Shown here piece by piece: positions 32,852-40,639 of a stretch of 64,000 bases of DNA. Within the stretch, counting starts at the first letter, position 1; the number at the start of each line of letters is the position of its first letter. The translations under genes were made by a program, and so were the position numbers. Below the pieces are notes generated by a model that did no database searches, had not been told where the DNA came from, and saw only the letters and a program-made list of their open reading frames with translations. Source of the DNA: Streptomyces sp. NBC_00285 (lineage in GTDB: Bacteria; Actinomycetota; Actinomycetes; Streptomycetales; Streptomycetaceae); contig NZ_CP108055.1 of the NCBI RefSeq assembly GCF_036174265.1, forward strand, positions 2,728,001-2,792,000, in the 5' to 3' direction.

Positions 32852-33105
32852 CCGCTCTCCCCCTGTTCTCCGACCTCAAGGCGCCCGGCGATCCGGCCCG
32901 CAGACCTGAGCGCCACACCCGGCGTCGACGGAGGACCGAAGCTCAAGAAGCAGGCCGACAGCACGACCAAAGCCGTCAACGCCTCCTCGGCCGGTGTCTC
33001 GCCCAACAGGTCGGCCTGCGGGATCTCCATCCCCGCATTCGCCGCCGTCACCAAAGCCACCGCCGCCTGAAGGCCACGCCGCGAGATCAGCTCACCCGGC
33101 ATCAC
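32848..33105 (-). CDS. small protein of unknown function
   Basis: 85 residues from a GTG at 33105, overlapping both neighbours by 4 bp. The sequence GLQAAVALVTAANAGMEIPQ and EEALTALVVLSACFLSFG suggests two hydrophobic helices, possibly membrane-associated. No family recognised. Confidence 0.5.
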   Translation of the reverse strand: MMPGELISRRGLQAAVALVTAANAGMEIPQADLLGETPAEEALTALVVLSACFLSFGPPSTPGVALRSAGRIAGRLEVGEQGESG

Positions 33106-33818
33106 GCACCCCCAGCAGGGAATCGAGACAACGCGGCAATCAGGAACCCCAACGAGTGGGCAGTCAAACCGGGAACCTCAACAACAGGCGACCCGGAAGG
33201 GTAGGCGAGTAGCCCCGCCGGCGAGATGCCGCGGCGCCTCCCGCGGGCCGTGAGCACGTCCCGCGCGGCGGCCTCCGCCTCTTGCTGCTCCTCGGCCGTC
33301 AGCCCGGTTGTACGGGCCTTTTCGGAGAGCTGAGCGAACACGAGCGCCCGCTCCGCGATCCGCTCGGCTTCCGCTCGGCGCTCCACCATCGAGCCTCCAT
33401 GATCCCGGCACCAGGGCTGCCCGGGGTCGGCCCCCCAGCCTTGGGGTCGCTGACACGGCTCGCCGTTCGTCCGTGGCCGGCCGCACGTGGGCCGGTCGGA
33501 CTTGGGTCCGGGTGGCGCGGCGTGTGTTGTGGCGTGGCGGGTGACGGCGGCCGTCGGCTTGGCGTTCCCGAGCGCGCCCTCAATGAAGATGACGTCGTGG
33601 TGCTGGTGACACTTCACCCGGCAGCCCTCGCGGTCGAGGCGGTGCTTACGGGCCCACGCCTGTCCGGCGGTGGGGTACAGGACGATGTCGCGGGCTCCGC
33701 AGCTGACAGCAGCGAACGGGCCGTCGCCCGCAACGACGCCGTTTGGCCAGATGCAGCCGCCGAGCCCCAGCCATGTCGTGTGGCGATCCCCGCAGGGGTG
33801 CCAGCGGTAGCGCTTCAC
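33102..33818 (-). CDS. zinc-binding protein with terminase-small-subunit-like CRxxHGG motif
   Basis: 238 residues from a GTG at 33818. The first 80 residues are Cys/His-rich (YRWHPCGDRH, RVKCHQHHDV). The middle contains CGRPRTNGEPCQRPQGWG and PWCRDHGG, the Cys-Cys-Cys-His arrangement seen at the N-termini of actinophage terminase small subunits and related proteins. The C-terminal helices are charged (EQQEAEAAARDVLTARGRRRG). No large terminase is present, so packaging is only a possibility. Coupled by GTGA to both neighbours. Confidence 0.55.
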   Translation of the reverse strand: MKRYRWHPCGDRHTTWLGLGGCIWPNGVVAGDGPFAAVSCGARDIVLYPTAGQAWARKHRLDREGCRVKCHQHHDVIFIEGALGNAKPTAAVTRHATTHAAPPGPKSDRPTCGRPRTNGEPCQRPQGWGADPGQPWCRDHGGSMVERRAEAERIAERALVFAQLSEKARTTGLTAEEQQEAEAAARDVLTARGRRRGISPAGLLAYPSGSPVVEVPGLTAHSLGFLIAALSRFPAGGA

Positions 33819-34003
33819 GGGGCTTCCTTCGAGGGGGTCTCTCGGCTAGTGACCAGGTATTTGGTGCCGCATGGGCTGCGGCGCAGGCCGGTGACGAGGT
33901 GGCGGTGCGCGCCTCCACAGGTCGGGCAGTCGACGAGTAGCTGCGTGCGGCCGGCGGTGACGAGGGGCCTTGCGGTCACCTCGGCGGGATGGTTCGGGGT
34001 CAT
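33815..34003 (-). CDS. small zinc-ribbon protein
   Basis: 62 residues. LVDCPTCGGAHRHLVTGLRRSPCGTKYLV contains CxxC with a downstream HxH and a further Cys, a probable zinc ribbon. Similar to small phage-element zinc proteins. Coupled to the downstream gene by GTGA. Confidence 0.55.
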   Translation of the reverse strand: MTPNHPAEVTARPLVTAGRTQLLVDCPTCGGAHRHLVTGLRRSPCGTKYLVTSRETPSKEAP

Positions 34004-34019
34004 GGGGCTTTCCAGGTGT

Positions 34020-34382
34020 TCAGGCCGCTACCGGGGCGGTGCGGGGGCGTTCGGCGCGCACGAGCCACTGCAGTCCGCAGTCGTCGGCCGTGCAGTGCAT
34101 GACGTTGTGGGGGTTCCGGCTGACGACGACAGTCGCGACCAGGCGGGCCACGCGTTCGCAGCGGCAGGCGGGGCAGTGGATCGACCGGAGTGCGGCGGGC
34201 ATGGGGTCCTCGGGGGTTTGGGATTGTGCGTGGGCCTGGCGGTAGAGCTTCTGTGCGTGCCGGCGGCCGACACCGGCGGCTCGGGCTGCGGCGAGTTCCT
34301 CGCGCTGCTTCCGCTTGCGCTCTTCCTCGGCGCGGACGCGGGCGATGCGGGCGGCTATGGCCTGCTCGACGTGGGAGGTCAT
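34020..34382 (-). CDS. basic coiled-coil protein with C-terminal zinc ribbon
   Basis: 120 residues from an ATG at 34382. An N-terminal basic coiled coil (RIARVRAEEERKRKQREELAAARAAG) precedes IHCPACRCERVARLV and MHCTADDCGLQWLVRAE, a C2-C2 zinc ribbon. May bind nucleic acid. 98 bp separate it from the next upstream gene. Confidence 0.55.
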   Translation of the reverse strand: MTSHVEQAIAARIARVRAEEERKRKQREELAAARAAGVGRRHAQKLYRQAHAQSQTPEDPMPAALRSIHCPACRCERVARLVATVVVSRNPHNVMHCTADDCGLQWLVRAERPRTAPVAA

Positions 34383-34480
34383 GACGACCCCCCATCGGTG
34401 CGATAGGTCATGACGCTCCCTTCCTGGTGGATGCTGGACGGGTGGCCGGCCCCGATTCCCGCGGGGCCGGCCGGTGTGCG

Positions 34481-34855
34481 TCAGTGCCAACTCAGGTACT
34501 GGCCGGGGGCGTCGAAGGCTCGGATTCCGTCGGGTCGCATGCGGCCCGTCAGGTCGCGGTACAGGTCGTGGCTGGCCTCGTGACGGTGCTCGTCGCAGGT
34601 CACGATGCACAGCGGGTTGCCGTCCTCGGCTTTCGCCAGCAAGAGGCCGAGCGGGCCGTCGGGCTCGACGACCTTCTCGACGGCGAGGGTCGCGAGCGTC
34701 GCGGTCTTGGTGCAGCCGTCGGGCTCCTGGCAGGGGAGGCCCCTGACCAGCTTGGGGATGCGTTCGATGCGGGTCTGGAGGATGGCGTACCCGTGGGCGC
34801 TGATGTCGTCGGTGATCGCGGTGGGGGCACCGTGGGTGAGGGTGCGGTCAGTCAT
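34481..34855 (-). CDS. protein of unknown function with possible zinc site
   Basis: 124 residues from the ATG at 34855, whose first bases overlap the upstream stop (ATGA). LPCQEPDGCTKTATLATLAVEKV and CIVTCDEHRHEASHDLYRDL contain four Cys and several His that could bind metal. No family recognised. Confidence 0.5.
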   Translation of the reverse strand: MTDRTLTHGAPTAITDDISAHGYAILQTRIERIPKLVRGLPCQEPDGCTKTATLATLAVEKVVEPDGPLGLLLAKAEDGNPLCIVTCDEHRHEASHDLYRDLTGRMRPDGIRAFDAPGQYLSWH

Positions 34856-35172
34856 GCGGAGACTCCTTCGCTGTGGATGCTTGGGCCGGGCCATCCGGGC
34901 TTGCGCTTTCGGGGGCGATCGCGTGCGTCTCGGAACCAGGCGGCAACTAGGGCGGACTGCTCCCAGCCGAGCTGGTCGTAGAGGGGCCTGACATCTGTGT
35001 GGAGTTCGCTACGCCCTGGCGAGCCGTAGACGTGACCCCGGAGTGCTGTGGCGACATCTACGGCGCCGGTCCAACTGAGCTGCTGGACCAGGTCTTGGGC
35101 GAAGTGGACGTATGTGTAGCCGTCGTTCGTTCTGATGCGGTCGGCGCGTGTGAGCCAGGGCTGCATGTTCAT
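34852..35172 (-). CDS. small protein of unknown function
   Basis: 106 residues from an ATG at 35172. TYVHFAQDLVQQLSWTGAVDVATALRG and LYDQLGWEQSALVAAWFRDA are helical. No domain found. First gene of the leftward run that starts after the GGACAGG-type repeat block. Confidence 0.5.
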   Translation of the reverse strand: MNMQPWLTRADRIRTNDGYTYVHFAQDLVQQLSWTGAVDVATALRGHVYGSPGRSELHTDVRPLYDQLGWEQSALVAAWFRDARDRPRKRKPGWPGPSIHSEGVSA

Positions 35173-35244
35173 GGGAGGCCCCCGCGAGATCCCCATGCGA
35201 CGTGAGGGCGGTGGGTCTGGAGAGTCTGGCGAAGTGGGGCTGTC

Positions 35245-35445
35245 CGACCTGTCCGCTCCCTAAAGGAGGGGAGCGGAGCGGACAGGTCGTCTGTCATGCC
35301 CTGTCCGCAACCCGTCCGCAACCTGTCCCGGACAGGTCTGACCTGCAAGTTTTCGGAAACCTGTCCGCTTCTACCGGACAGGTGGATTGCCCTATTCATC
35401 CTGTCCTGTCCCTCCGAGGTCGGCGGACAGGTTTGCGGACAGGTG
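35245..35445. repeat. GGACAGG/CCTGTCC palindrome block at the 3' end of the RepA-like gene
   Basis: Perfect 15-bp arms (35245-35259 and 35275-35289, CGACCTGTCCGCTCC), then CGGACAGGT (35329-35337) with its complement (35359-35367) around a loop holding GACCTGC (35340-35346). Further CTGTCC/GGACAG copies run to 35445, inside the last codons of the ATPase gene. The word matches the block at 23204-23307. It fills the 219-bp gap 35173-35391. Confidence 0.8.
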
Positions 35446-36624
35446 ATTTGCCCGGTTCTTGCGGAAGTCAGCAACCTCGGACAGCAGCTTGTTCTCTGCC
35501 TTGATCCCGAGGGCGCTGCACTTGTGGCGCAGGCGGTCGCGCCCCCAATCGACTGGCACCTTCGCGGCGTCCAGTGCTGCCGCGATCTCCTCGATTCGGC
35601 CTTGCTGCCCAGTGCGGGCCTGCGGCTGTGAGACGGGATTGAGCGGCACCAGGACGATGGACGTCACGGGACTGCCGTCTTCCTTGGTCTCTCCGTCCAG
35701 GGCGATCTGATGCAACCCGAAGACGACGTCGCCAAGTTCCTCGTCGTCCTTCTGCTTTCCGGTCTTCAACTTGATCTGCGTGTCGAGCAGGCCCTTGCCG
35801 GTGCGCTCGACTCCCAACTCGGTCTGCAGGGCGCCTTTGACGGCGGTGGCGCCTCGGCCGCGGTCGCCGTCGTGACCGGTGTGGTGCACCAGGAGGATGC
35901 AGGCTTCGGACGCCCCTCGTAGCTGTTCCATCCGGTCGACAACGCGGCCCATCTCGGTGTTGGAGTTCTCCTCGATGCCGACCGTGACGCGGGCCTGGGT
36001 GTCGATGACGACAAGTGCGGGCTTGCGGCGCCTGCACAATTCGACAAGCACCAGCCACTCGGGATCCATGGCCTGTACGGGGCGCGGCAAGAAAAAGACG
36101 CCGGTCATCTTGCGTTGGTGATGCTGCTCCCAGGCGCGCACCCGCTTGCGGATGCCCCTCATGCCCTCGGCCACCAGGTAGATGACGGGCCCCTGCGTGA
36201 CCTCCTGGCCGTGCCACGCCATCCCGCTTCCGACACAGCCGGCGAAGTCGAGCGTCATGAACGACTTGAAGGTGCCGGATGCCCCGTAGACCCGGGCGAG
36301 CGTGTCCCTGTACAGGACGTCCGTGATGACGGGCTCCAGCGGCTCGATGTTGTCGAGCGCTGCCGAGTCGAGGAGTTCTCCTTCTAGGGCTCGCACGCGC
36401 GCCTCGAAGTACTCCGCAGAACTCAGGTCAGTCGTCGGCCTGGTGGCGTCTTCCTTTCCGTTCCACATGTCGTCAGGGGGAGGCTCGGCGCAGGGGGGCT
36501 GAGCCTCGGGGGCCTTGAAGGGGTGGCCGAGGGCGCCGCGTTCGTGACTGCTGGACTGGTTGTCGCACGTCCGGCCGTTCACGGGGTGGGCGCAGAACAG
36601 GGCTGGGTCGAGTTGCGTGGTCAA
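35392..36624 (-). CDS. RepA-like hexameric helicase-family ATPase (AAA_25)
   Basis: 410 residues from a TTG at 36624 whose bases overlap the upstream stop (TTGA). Walker A is VYGASGTFKSF (about 112-122), Walker B ALVVIDTQARVT (about 206-217), then ILLVHHTGHDGDRGRGATAVKGA, the sensor and arginine region of the RecA-like RepA/RSF1010 group. The C-terminal 60 residues look like a winged-helix segment (WGRDRLRHKCSALGIKAENKLLSEVADFRKN), and the last 15 residues are encoded by the GGACAGG repeats. Likely replication ATPase of the element. Confidence 0.8.
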   Translation of the reverse strand: MTTQLDPALFCAHPVNGRTCDNQSSSHERGALGHPFKAPEAQPPCAEPPPDDMWNGKEDATRPTTDLSSAEYFEARVRALEGELLDSAALDNIEPLEPVITDVLYRDTLARVYGASGTFKSFMTLDFAGCVGSGMAWHGQEVTQGPVIYLVAEGMRGIRKRVRAWEQHHQRKMTGVFFLPRPVQAMDPEWLVLVELCRRRKPALVVIDTQARVTVGIEENSNTEMGRVVDRMEQLRGASEACILLVHHTGHDGDRGRGATAVKGALQTELGVERTGKGLLDTQIKLKTGKQKDDEELGDVVFGLHQIALDGETKEDGSPVTSIVLVPLNPVSQPQARTGQQGRIEEIAAALDAAKVPVDWGRDRLRHKCSALGIKAENKLLSEVADFRKNRANHLSANLSADLGGTGQDE

Positions 36625-37367
36625 GCCGCCTTCTCCTGACGTGCACAGAGGTAGCGGCCGGGCTGTCCGGGAACTGCGACGGGCGGCCAGCCGGGGGTGG
36701 CGCGCAGCTGGTGCGCCGGCTTCGGCCGGGCAGCGGCGTCGAGTTCGGCCCGCGTTCGTCGGTCGGCGATGGACGGCCGTGACCGGGCGGCCTCACGGAA
36801 CCACTGCATCAGCGCCTCCTCGTCGCCGAACTTGCGCCACATCTCTGCTGCTTCCAGGGCGGCGGCCAGGCGCCGAGGGTCGTCGGGGTGCAGGGCGCGC
36901 CATTCCCCGGACGCGTATTTGGGGAAGCCTCCGGCGAAGTACGCGGTACGGGCGTTCGCCCACAACTGGGCGAAGTCGCTCACCTCGGCGGCCTCACGCT
37001 CAGACTCGGACTCCGGATCTCCGGCGGTCGTCTCGCCGCAGCCGGCCGCTGTGCAGTCGAGCGGGTCACGGTGGCCGCACTCGGACGGCTCGCAGCGCGA
37101 GGCCGCTTCGCGACGCCGGCGCAGCTGCTCGGCAGCCGGAGTGGGTGGCCATTCGCCAGCCTTTTCCTGACCGTCGCCGCTCACGCTGGTGATGGATGCA
37201 TGCGGCGCCGTGACTGGCGTCAGGCGGGGGTCCGGGGCTTGCTCCGAGCCCCTGTGTCGTGTGGTCACGTTCATGTCCGTTCGCGGGTGCGGGGCCGAGA
37301 GGGTGACTCCTGGGGAGCGGTCCCGCGATTGGGTGGCCGCGCCCGCGGTCGAGCGCGGCCGGGGCAT
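36621..37367 (-). CDS. protein of unknown function in the RepA operon
   Basis: 248 residues from an ATG overlapping the stop of the upstream gene (ATGA at 37364-37367). The N-terminal 70 residues are low-complexity. A segment CEPSECGHRDPLDCTAAGCGET has four Cys and a His (zinc candidate). The C-terminal half is helical with many Trp/Phe (WANARTAYFAGGFPKYASGEW, WRKFGDEEALMQWFREAAR) and ends GRYLCARQEKAA. Possibly an accessory replication or primase-like protein; unproven. Confidence 0.6.
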   Translation of the reverse strand: MPRPRSTAGAATQSRDRSPGVTLSAPHPRTDMNVTTRHRGSEQAPDPRLTPVTAPHASITSVSGDGQEKAGEWPPTPAAEQLRRRREAASRCEPSECGHRDPLDCTAAGCGETTAGDPESESEREAAEVSDFAQLWANARTAYFAGGFPKYASGEWRALHPDDPRRLAAALEAAEMWRKFGDEEALMQWFREAARSRPSIADRRTRAELDAAARPKPAHQLRATPGWPPVAVPGQPGRYLCARQEKAA

Positions 37368-37981
37368 CAGGCGGCGCTCGCGGTCCGGCCGAGTTCGACG
37401 TAGGCGGCGAGGAGTTCGGGCAGATGCCTCGCCTGCTGTTCGGCGTCGAGCTGTGCCCACGCCTTGAGCCCGATGAGGGAGGCGGACACGCCGGGGTTGA
37501 GCTGCTCGGCCTGCATGACGGCCGCGTGCAGGTCGTTGTCGTCGTAGCCGCTGATGACGTCCGCGAACTGCGTCTCGTCGTCGCCCGCCGACTTCACGGC
37601 GACCTGGCGCCCGTGGACGCTGTCGCCCCATCCCTCGTCGGGGACGGTGAAGGAACGCCCGGCGATGCGGAGCAGGTTGCGGGTGATCGCCTTGGTCTCG
37701 CTGTTGTTGAACTTGGAGGGGCTGCGCTCCAGCTGGTGAGCGAGAGCGAGCCAGGCCTCGTCTGCCGCGGTCGAGCGGAGGTAGGCGGCGCCGCAGCTGG
37801 CGTGCCACCAGGCGTAGAAGATTTTCGTGATGCGCTGTCCGGCCGCGGGGACCTTGTCGCACCCGGGGCAGACGCTGCCCCAGTCGGCCGTTAGGACGGC
37901 CTTGCCGCCGGTGTCCTCGCGCCAGCCGCCGGGGATGGCGCCCTTGCTTTCGGAGATGGCGAGCCGGATGGGCTGTGTCAT
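37367..37981 (-). CDS. protein of unknown function with CxxC site, first gene of the RepA operon
   Basis: 204 residues from an ATG at 37981. LTADWGSVCPGCDKVPAAGQRITKIFYAWWHASCGAAYL contains CxxC and WHxxC (zinc candidate), followed by a helical part ITRNLLRIAGRSF and AVMQAEQLNPGVSASLIGLKAWAQL. Phage and plasmid single-strand DNA-binding or replication accessory proteins can look like this, but no family is clear. Coupled to the next two genes. Confidence 0.55.
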   Translation of the reverse strand: MTQPIRLAISESKGAIPGGWREDTGGKAVLTADWGSVCPGCDKVPAAGQRITKIFYAWWHASCGAAYLRSTAADEAWLALAHQLERSPSKFNNSETKAITRNLLRIAGRSFTVPDEGWGDSVHGRQVAVKSAGDDETQFADVISGYDDNDLHAAVMQAEQLNPGVSASLIGLKAWAQLDAEQQARHLPELLAAYVELGRTASAA

Positions 37982-38114
37982 GATGCTGGTAGTCCTTTCT
38001 GTTGAAGCCCTGGGCGCTCTGGCCGAGCGATCAAGCCCGGGGCTTCGGCGTGTAATGGATCGGGCTAGGCCCCCGTCGACTGGCGTTGTCGCGCCGGTCT
38101 GGTGGGGGCCGCTT

Positions 38115-38309
38115 CTATGCGGCTTCGCTGTGGGGCTGGTCGAGGACGGGCGCGAAGACGTCGCGGAGCGCGACCTTCTCGGCGTCAGTGAGGGGGCCCC
38201 GAGCGCGAGCGGCGCGTTTGACGAAGTCGGCAACCGACTCCCCAGGCGCGGGGCGAAGCCAGAGGGTTCCGCCTTCCACCCACTCGTAGGCCTCTTCGTT
38301 GTCGGCCAT
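38115..38309 (-). CDS. small acidic protein coupled to the XRE repressor
   Basis: 64 residues. NEEAYEWVEGGTLWLRPAPGESVADFVKRAARARGPLTDAEKVALRDVF. Its ATG overlaps the XRE stop (ATGA). Two hydrophobic/aromatic strands then helices. Possibly an antirepressor or modulator of the XRE protein; unknown. Confidence 0.5.
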   Translation of the reverse strand: MADNEEAYEWVEGGTLWLRPAPGESVADFVKRAARARGPLTDAEKVALRDVFAPVLDQPHSEAA

Positions 38310-38575
38310 CAGGCAGCCTTCGCGGCGACTTCGGCCGTCTCGGCCTTCAGCGTTTCGAGGGCCTCGACGTAGCGATCGAGCAGTTTCCCGCGCGGAACAC
38401 TGCGGGCGCCCGTCTCCCACTGGGTGACTGCCTGTCGGCTTACACCGACGGCGTCAGCAAGTTCTTTCTGCGTGAGGCCAGCCGCTTCCCTGATCGCCCG
38501 TCGCTGTTCCGGGGCGGGCAGGGCACGGCGAACCTGCAGCCTGGAGCGGATTTTCTCCGCTGTCGTTGCGGCCAT
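38309..38575 (-). CDS. XRE-family repressor
   Basis: 88 residues from an ATG at 38575. REAAGLTQKELADAVGVSRQAVTQWETGARSVPRGKLLDRYVEALE is a canonical XRE/Cro HTH with the 'SRQAVTQWETG' recognition helix. An imperfect inverted repeat at 38578-38635 overlaps its promoter. Divergent from a larger HTH-containing protein, which makes this the likely control switch of the element. Confidence 0.85.
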   Translation of the reverse strand: MAATTAEKIRSRLQVRRALPAPEQRRAIREAAGLTQKELADAVGVSRQAVTQWETGARSVPRGKLLDRYVEALETLKAETAEVAAKAA

Positions 38576-38577
38576 GT

Positions 38578-38635
38578 GACCAAGCATGCAGGGTGGTGGG
38601 TAGCCAGTCAAGCCACCCCTGCAACATGGTTGGTC
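38578..38635. promoter_or_regulatory. imperfect inverted operator between divergent regulators
   Basis: GACCAAGCATGCAGGGTGG (38578-38596) and, inverted, GACCAACCATGTTGCAGGGG-TGG (38635-38613). The two half-sites share GACCAA.CATG and GCAGG. Immediately upstream of the XRE gene and 68 bp from the rightward gene at 38703. Confidence 0.65.
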
Positions 38636-38702
38636 GCTTGCATCACACACCCGCCGGGCTGGCCTGTTGACCATGGGAACGGCCAGTTGAGATGCTCAGC
38701 AA

Positions 38703-39437
38703 GTGACCAACCCCGATTCGACCCCGCCACCGCGCTCACCAAGCGGCTTCATCAGCGCGGAGCGGGCCCAAGTCCTGCGGCGCATGGAGCCAGTCCGGGA
38801 GGCTGCCACCCAAGCCCTGCCGGTCCGCCTGTACCACCCGCTCGACGACGCCGACGCAGGCGTCATCGCGCACTTCAGCTACACCCCGGAGGGTGAGGGC
38901 TGGTCCGTATTCGGGGATGTAACCCGGGGTTCCCGCGGGCTCGTAATTTCCCGCCTCCAGATCACCCCGGCGGGCGATTCGAGCGGAGTGACTGGCGGCT
39001 TGCTCCGCAAGATCCCGGTGGGCGAAGTCCTTGCCGCCGTGCGGCTGAACGCGGCCTGGGAGACAGCGGCGAAGGAAGCCACACGTCTGGTTCTCGGACA
39101 AGAGCCGGCCAAAGGGCTGTTCGGCGAGGGCGACGATAAGACGCCGCGCCGCGGAGGCCGCGCCCCGATCACTTCCGATCTTCTGCGCGAGGTGGCCGAG
39201 ACGTACCTGGAAGAGACTGCGCCGGGTAAGCCCGCAGGCGGCATGAAGCGCATGGCGGAGCGCTTCGGCCGGCCCGAGGAGACCCTGCGGACATGGGTGA
39301 CCCGGGCCCGGAAGGACGGATGGCTCGGCCCGAGCGCGAAAGGGCGCGCGGGCGCCGAACCAGGGCCCCGGCTGGTGCTGTACCGGATCGAGAAAGAGGG
39401 GCCCGGGAGCAGCCTCAAGCAGACGGGCGAGGAGTAG
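38703..39437 (+). CDS. regulator-like protein with C-terminal HTH
   Basis: 244 residues from a GTG at 38703; no good ribosome binding site, so possibly leaderless. The N-terminal 120 residues are beta-rich (RLYHPLDDADAGVIAHFSYTPEGEGWSVFGDVTRGSRGLVISRL). The C-terminal 90 residues look like an HTH (LREVAETYLEE, GGMKRMAERFGRPEETLRTWVTRARKDGWL), the 'APGKP...RMAERFG.....TWV..ARK.GWL' form common in Streptomyces proteins. Divergent from the XRE repressor; an intrinsic terminator follows. Confidence 0.65.
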   Translation: MTNPDSTPPPRSPSGFISAERAQVLRRMEPVREAATQALPVRLYHPLDDADAGVIAHFSYTPEGEGWSVFGDVTRGSRGLVISRLQITPAGDSSGVTGGLLRKIPVGEVLAAVRLNAAWETAAKEATRLVLGQEPAKGLFGEGDDKTPRRGGRAPITSDLLREVAETYLEETAPGKPAGGMKRMAERFGRPEETLRTWVTRARKDGWLGPSAKGRAGAEPGPRLVLYRIEKEGPGSSLKQTGEE

Positions 39438-39452
39438 CCAACCGAGACCTAA

Positions 39453-39483
39453 AGGCTCGCGCCATCACGGTGCGGGCCTTTTT
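39453..39483 (+). terminator. intrinsic terminator with U-tract
   Basis: AGGCTCGCGCC pairs with GGTGCGGGCCT (two G-U pairs, 5-nt loop) followed by TTTTT. Ends the regulator transcript before the tyrosine recombinase gene. Confidence 0.8.
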
Positions 39484-39500
39484 CCGTTCCCGCCGCGAGA

Positions 39501-39566
39501 GATCCCTAGGGATCCCCCCTGGCTACTGATAATCTTTATTCTCTGGAGCTAGAACGGGGCAGTAGC
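39501..39566. promoter_or_regulatory. palindrome and AT-rich promoter region of the tyrosine recombinase
   Basis: GATCCCTAGGGATC (39501-39514) is a perfect palindrome. GCTACTG (39522) and CAGTAGC (39560) form a second dyad around a rare AT-rich stretch (TGATAATCTTTATT). Could be an operator, or recombinase arm sites. Confidence 0.4.
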
Positions 39567-39578
39567 GAGGGGGAGTTC

Positions 39579-40616
39579 ATGACCGAGTTGGAGCGCCACG
39601 AGCAGCCGGCTGCACTGGCAGTCCGGCAGCTGTCGCCCGAGGCGCGGGCCGCCCTCGCCGCCGGCCGCGCCGACTCCACACGGAGGGCGTACCGCGAAGA
39701 CCGGGAGGCATACCTCGCATGGTGCGCCAAGCGGCGCGAGCAGCCGCTGCCGGCGACGCAGGAAATGCTCGTCGAGTACGTCACGCATCTGACGCGCACG
39801 CCCCGGCCGCGCACGGGCAGGCCCTCGGCGCCGAGCTCCCTTGAGCGGATGCTGTCCGCCATCACGACCATGCATGCAGAGCTGAACCTGCCGAAGCCGG
39901 AGACGAAGGGCGCCCGCACGGTCATCGCCGGGTACAAGCACCAGCTGGCCATCGACAAGAAGCCCGGAGGCAAGCAGCGTCAGGTCAAGGCGGCGCTGCC
40001 GACCGCGCTGCGGAAGATGCTTGACGTCCTCGATCGGGACACCCTCATCGGAAAACGGGACGCGGCCATGCTGCTCCTCGGCTACGCAGCCGCGACACGC
40101 TCCTCGGAGCTGATCGGTCTCGACATCGGCGAACCGACCGAGTGCGACGAGGGATACATCATCTCGATCTACCGCGTGAAGATGAAGAAGTTCACTGACT
40201 CCGCCATCCCCTACGGCAAGAACCCCGCCACCTGCCCGGTGCGCGCCCTGCGCTCTCTGATCACCGCCATGCGCGAGGCGGGCCGCACCGAAGGGCCGCT
40301 GTTCGTGCGGATCGACCGCCACGGCCGTATCGCCCCGCCGATGATGCGGCGAGGCAAGCCGATCGGTGACCCGTCCGGCCGGCTCACTGCTGACGCAGCC
40401 TCGGACGTCATCGAGCGCCTGGCGGAAGCCGCCGGGTTCGAGGGGCGGTGGCGCGGCCACTCGCTGCGCCGCGGGTTCGCCACAGCAGCACAGCGCGGCG
40501 GCGCCTCCCTGGTCCGCACCGCCAGGCAAGGCGGCTGGGCGGACAACTCGACCTCTCTGGCCCGGTACTTCGACGAAGGCGACCCGTGGGAGGACAACCC
40601 CGTCATGGGGCTGTGA
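39579..40616 (+). CDS. tyrosine recombinase (XerC/D-type integrase)
   Basis: 345 residues from an ATG with GAGGGGGAG upstream. The N-terminal core-binding domain is ADSTRRAYREDREAYLAWCAKR. The catalytic domain has Arg I in AAATRSSELIGLD, Lys in VKMKKF, HxLRR in GHSLRRGFATAA, then GGWADNSTSLARYFDEG with the nucleophilic Tyr. All active-site residues are present, so it should be functional. The element therefore carries two recombinases; since the junctions fit the serine integrase, this one may act in dimer resolution, or be left from an earlier insertion. Confidence 0.88.
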   Translation: MTELERHEQPAALAVRQLSPEARAALAAGRADSTRRAYREDREAYLAWCAKRREQPLPATQEMLVEYVTHLTRTPRPRTGRPSAPSSLERMLSAITTMHAELNLPKPETKGARTVIAGYKHQLAIDKKPGGKQRQVKAALPTALRKMLDVLDRDTLIGKRDAAMLLLGYAAATRSSELIGLDIGEPTECDEGYIISIYRVKMKKFTDSAIPYGKNPATCPVRALRSLITAMREAGRTEGPLFVRIDRHGRIAPPMMRRGKPIGDPSGRLTADAASDVIERLAEAAGFEGRWRGHSLRRGFATAAQRGGASLVRTARQGGWADNSTSLARYFDEGDPWEDNPVMGL

Positions 40617-40639
40617 GCGGCAGGGCGGATGCCAGCCCG

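Noticed and set aside
35169..35474. Leftward 101-residue frame in the GGACAGG block
   Set aside because: Its sequence is the translation of the repeats and it overlaps the end of the RepA-like gene.
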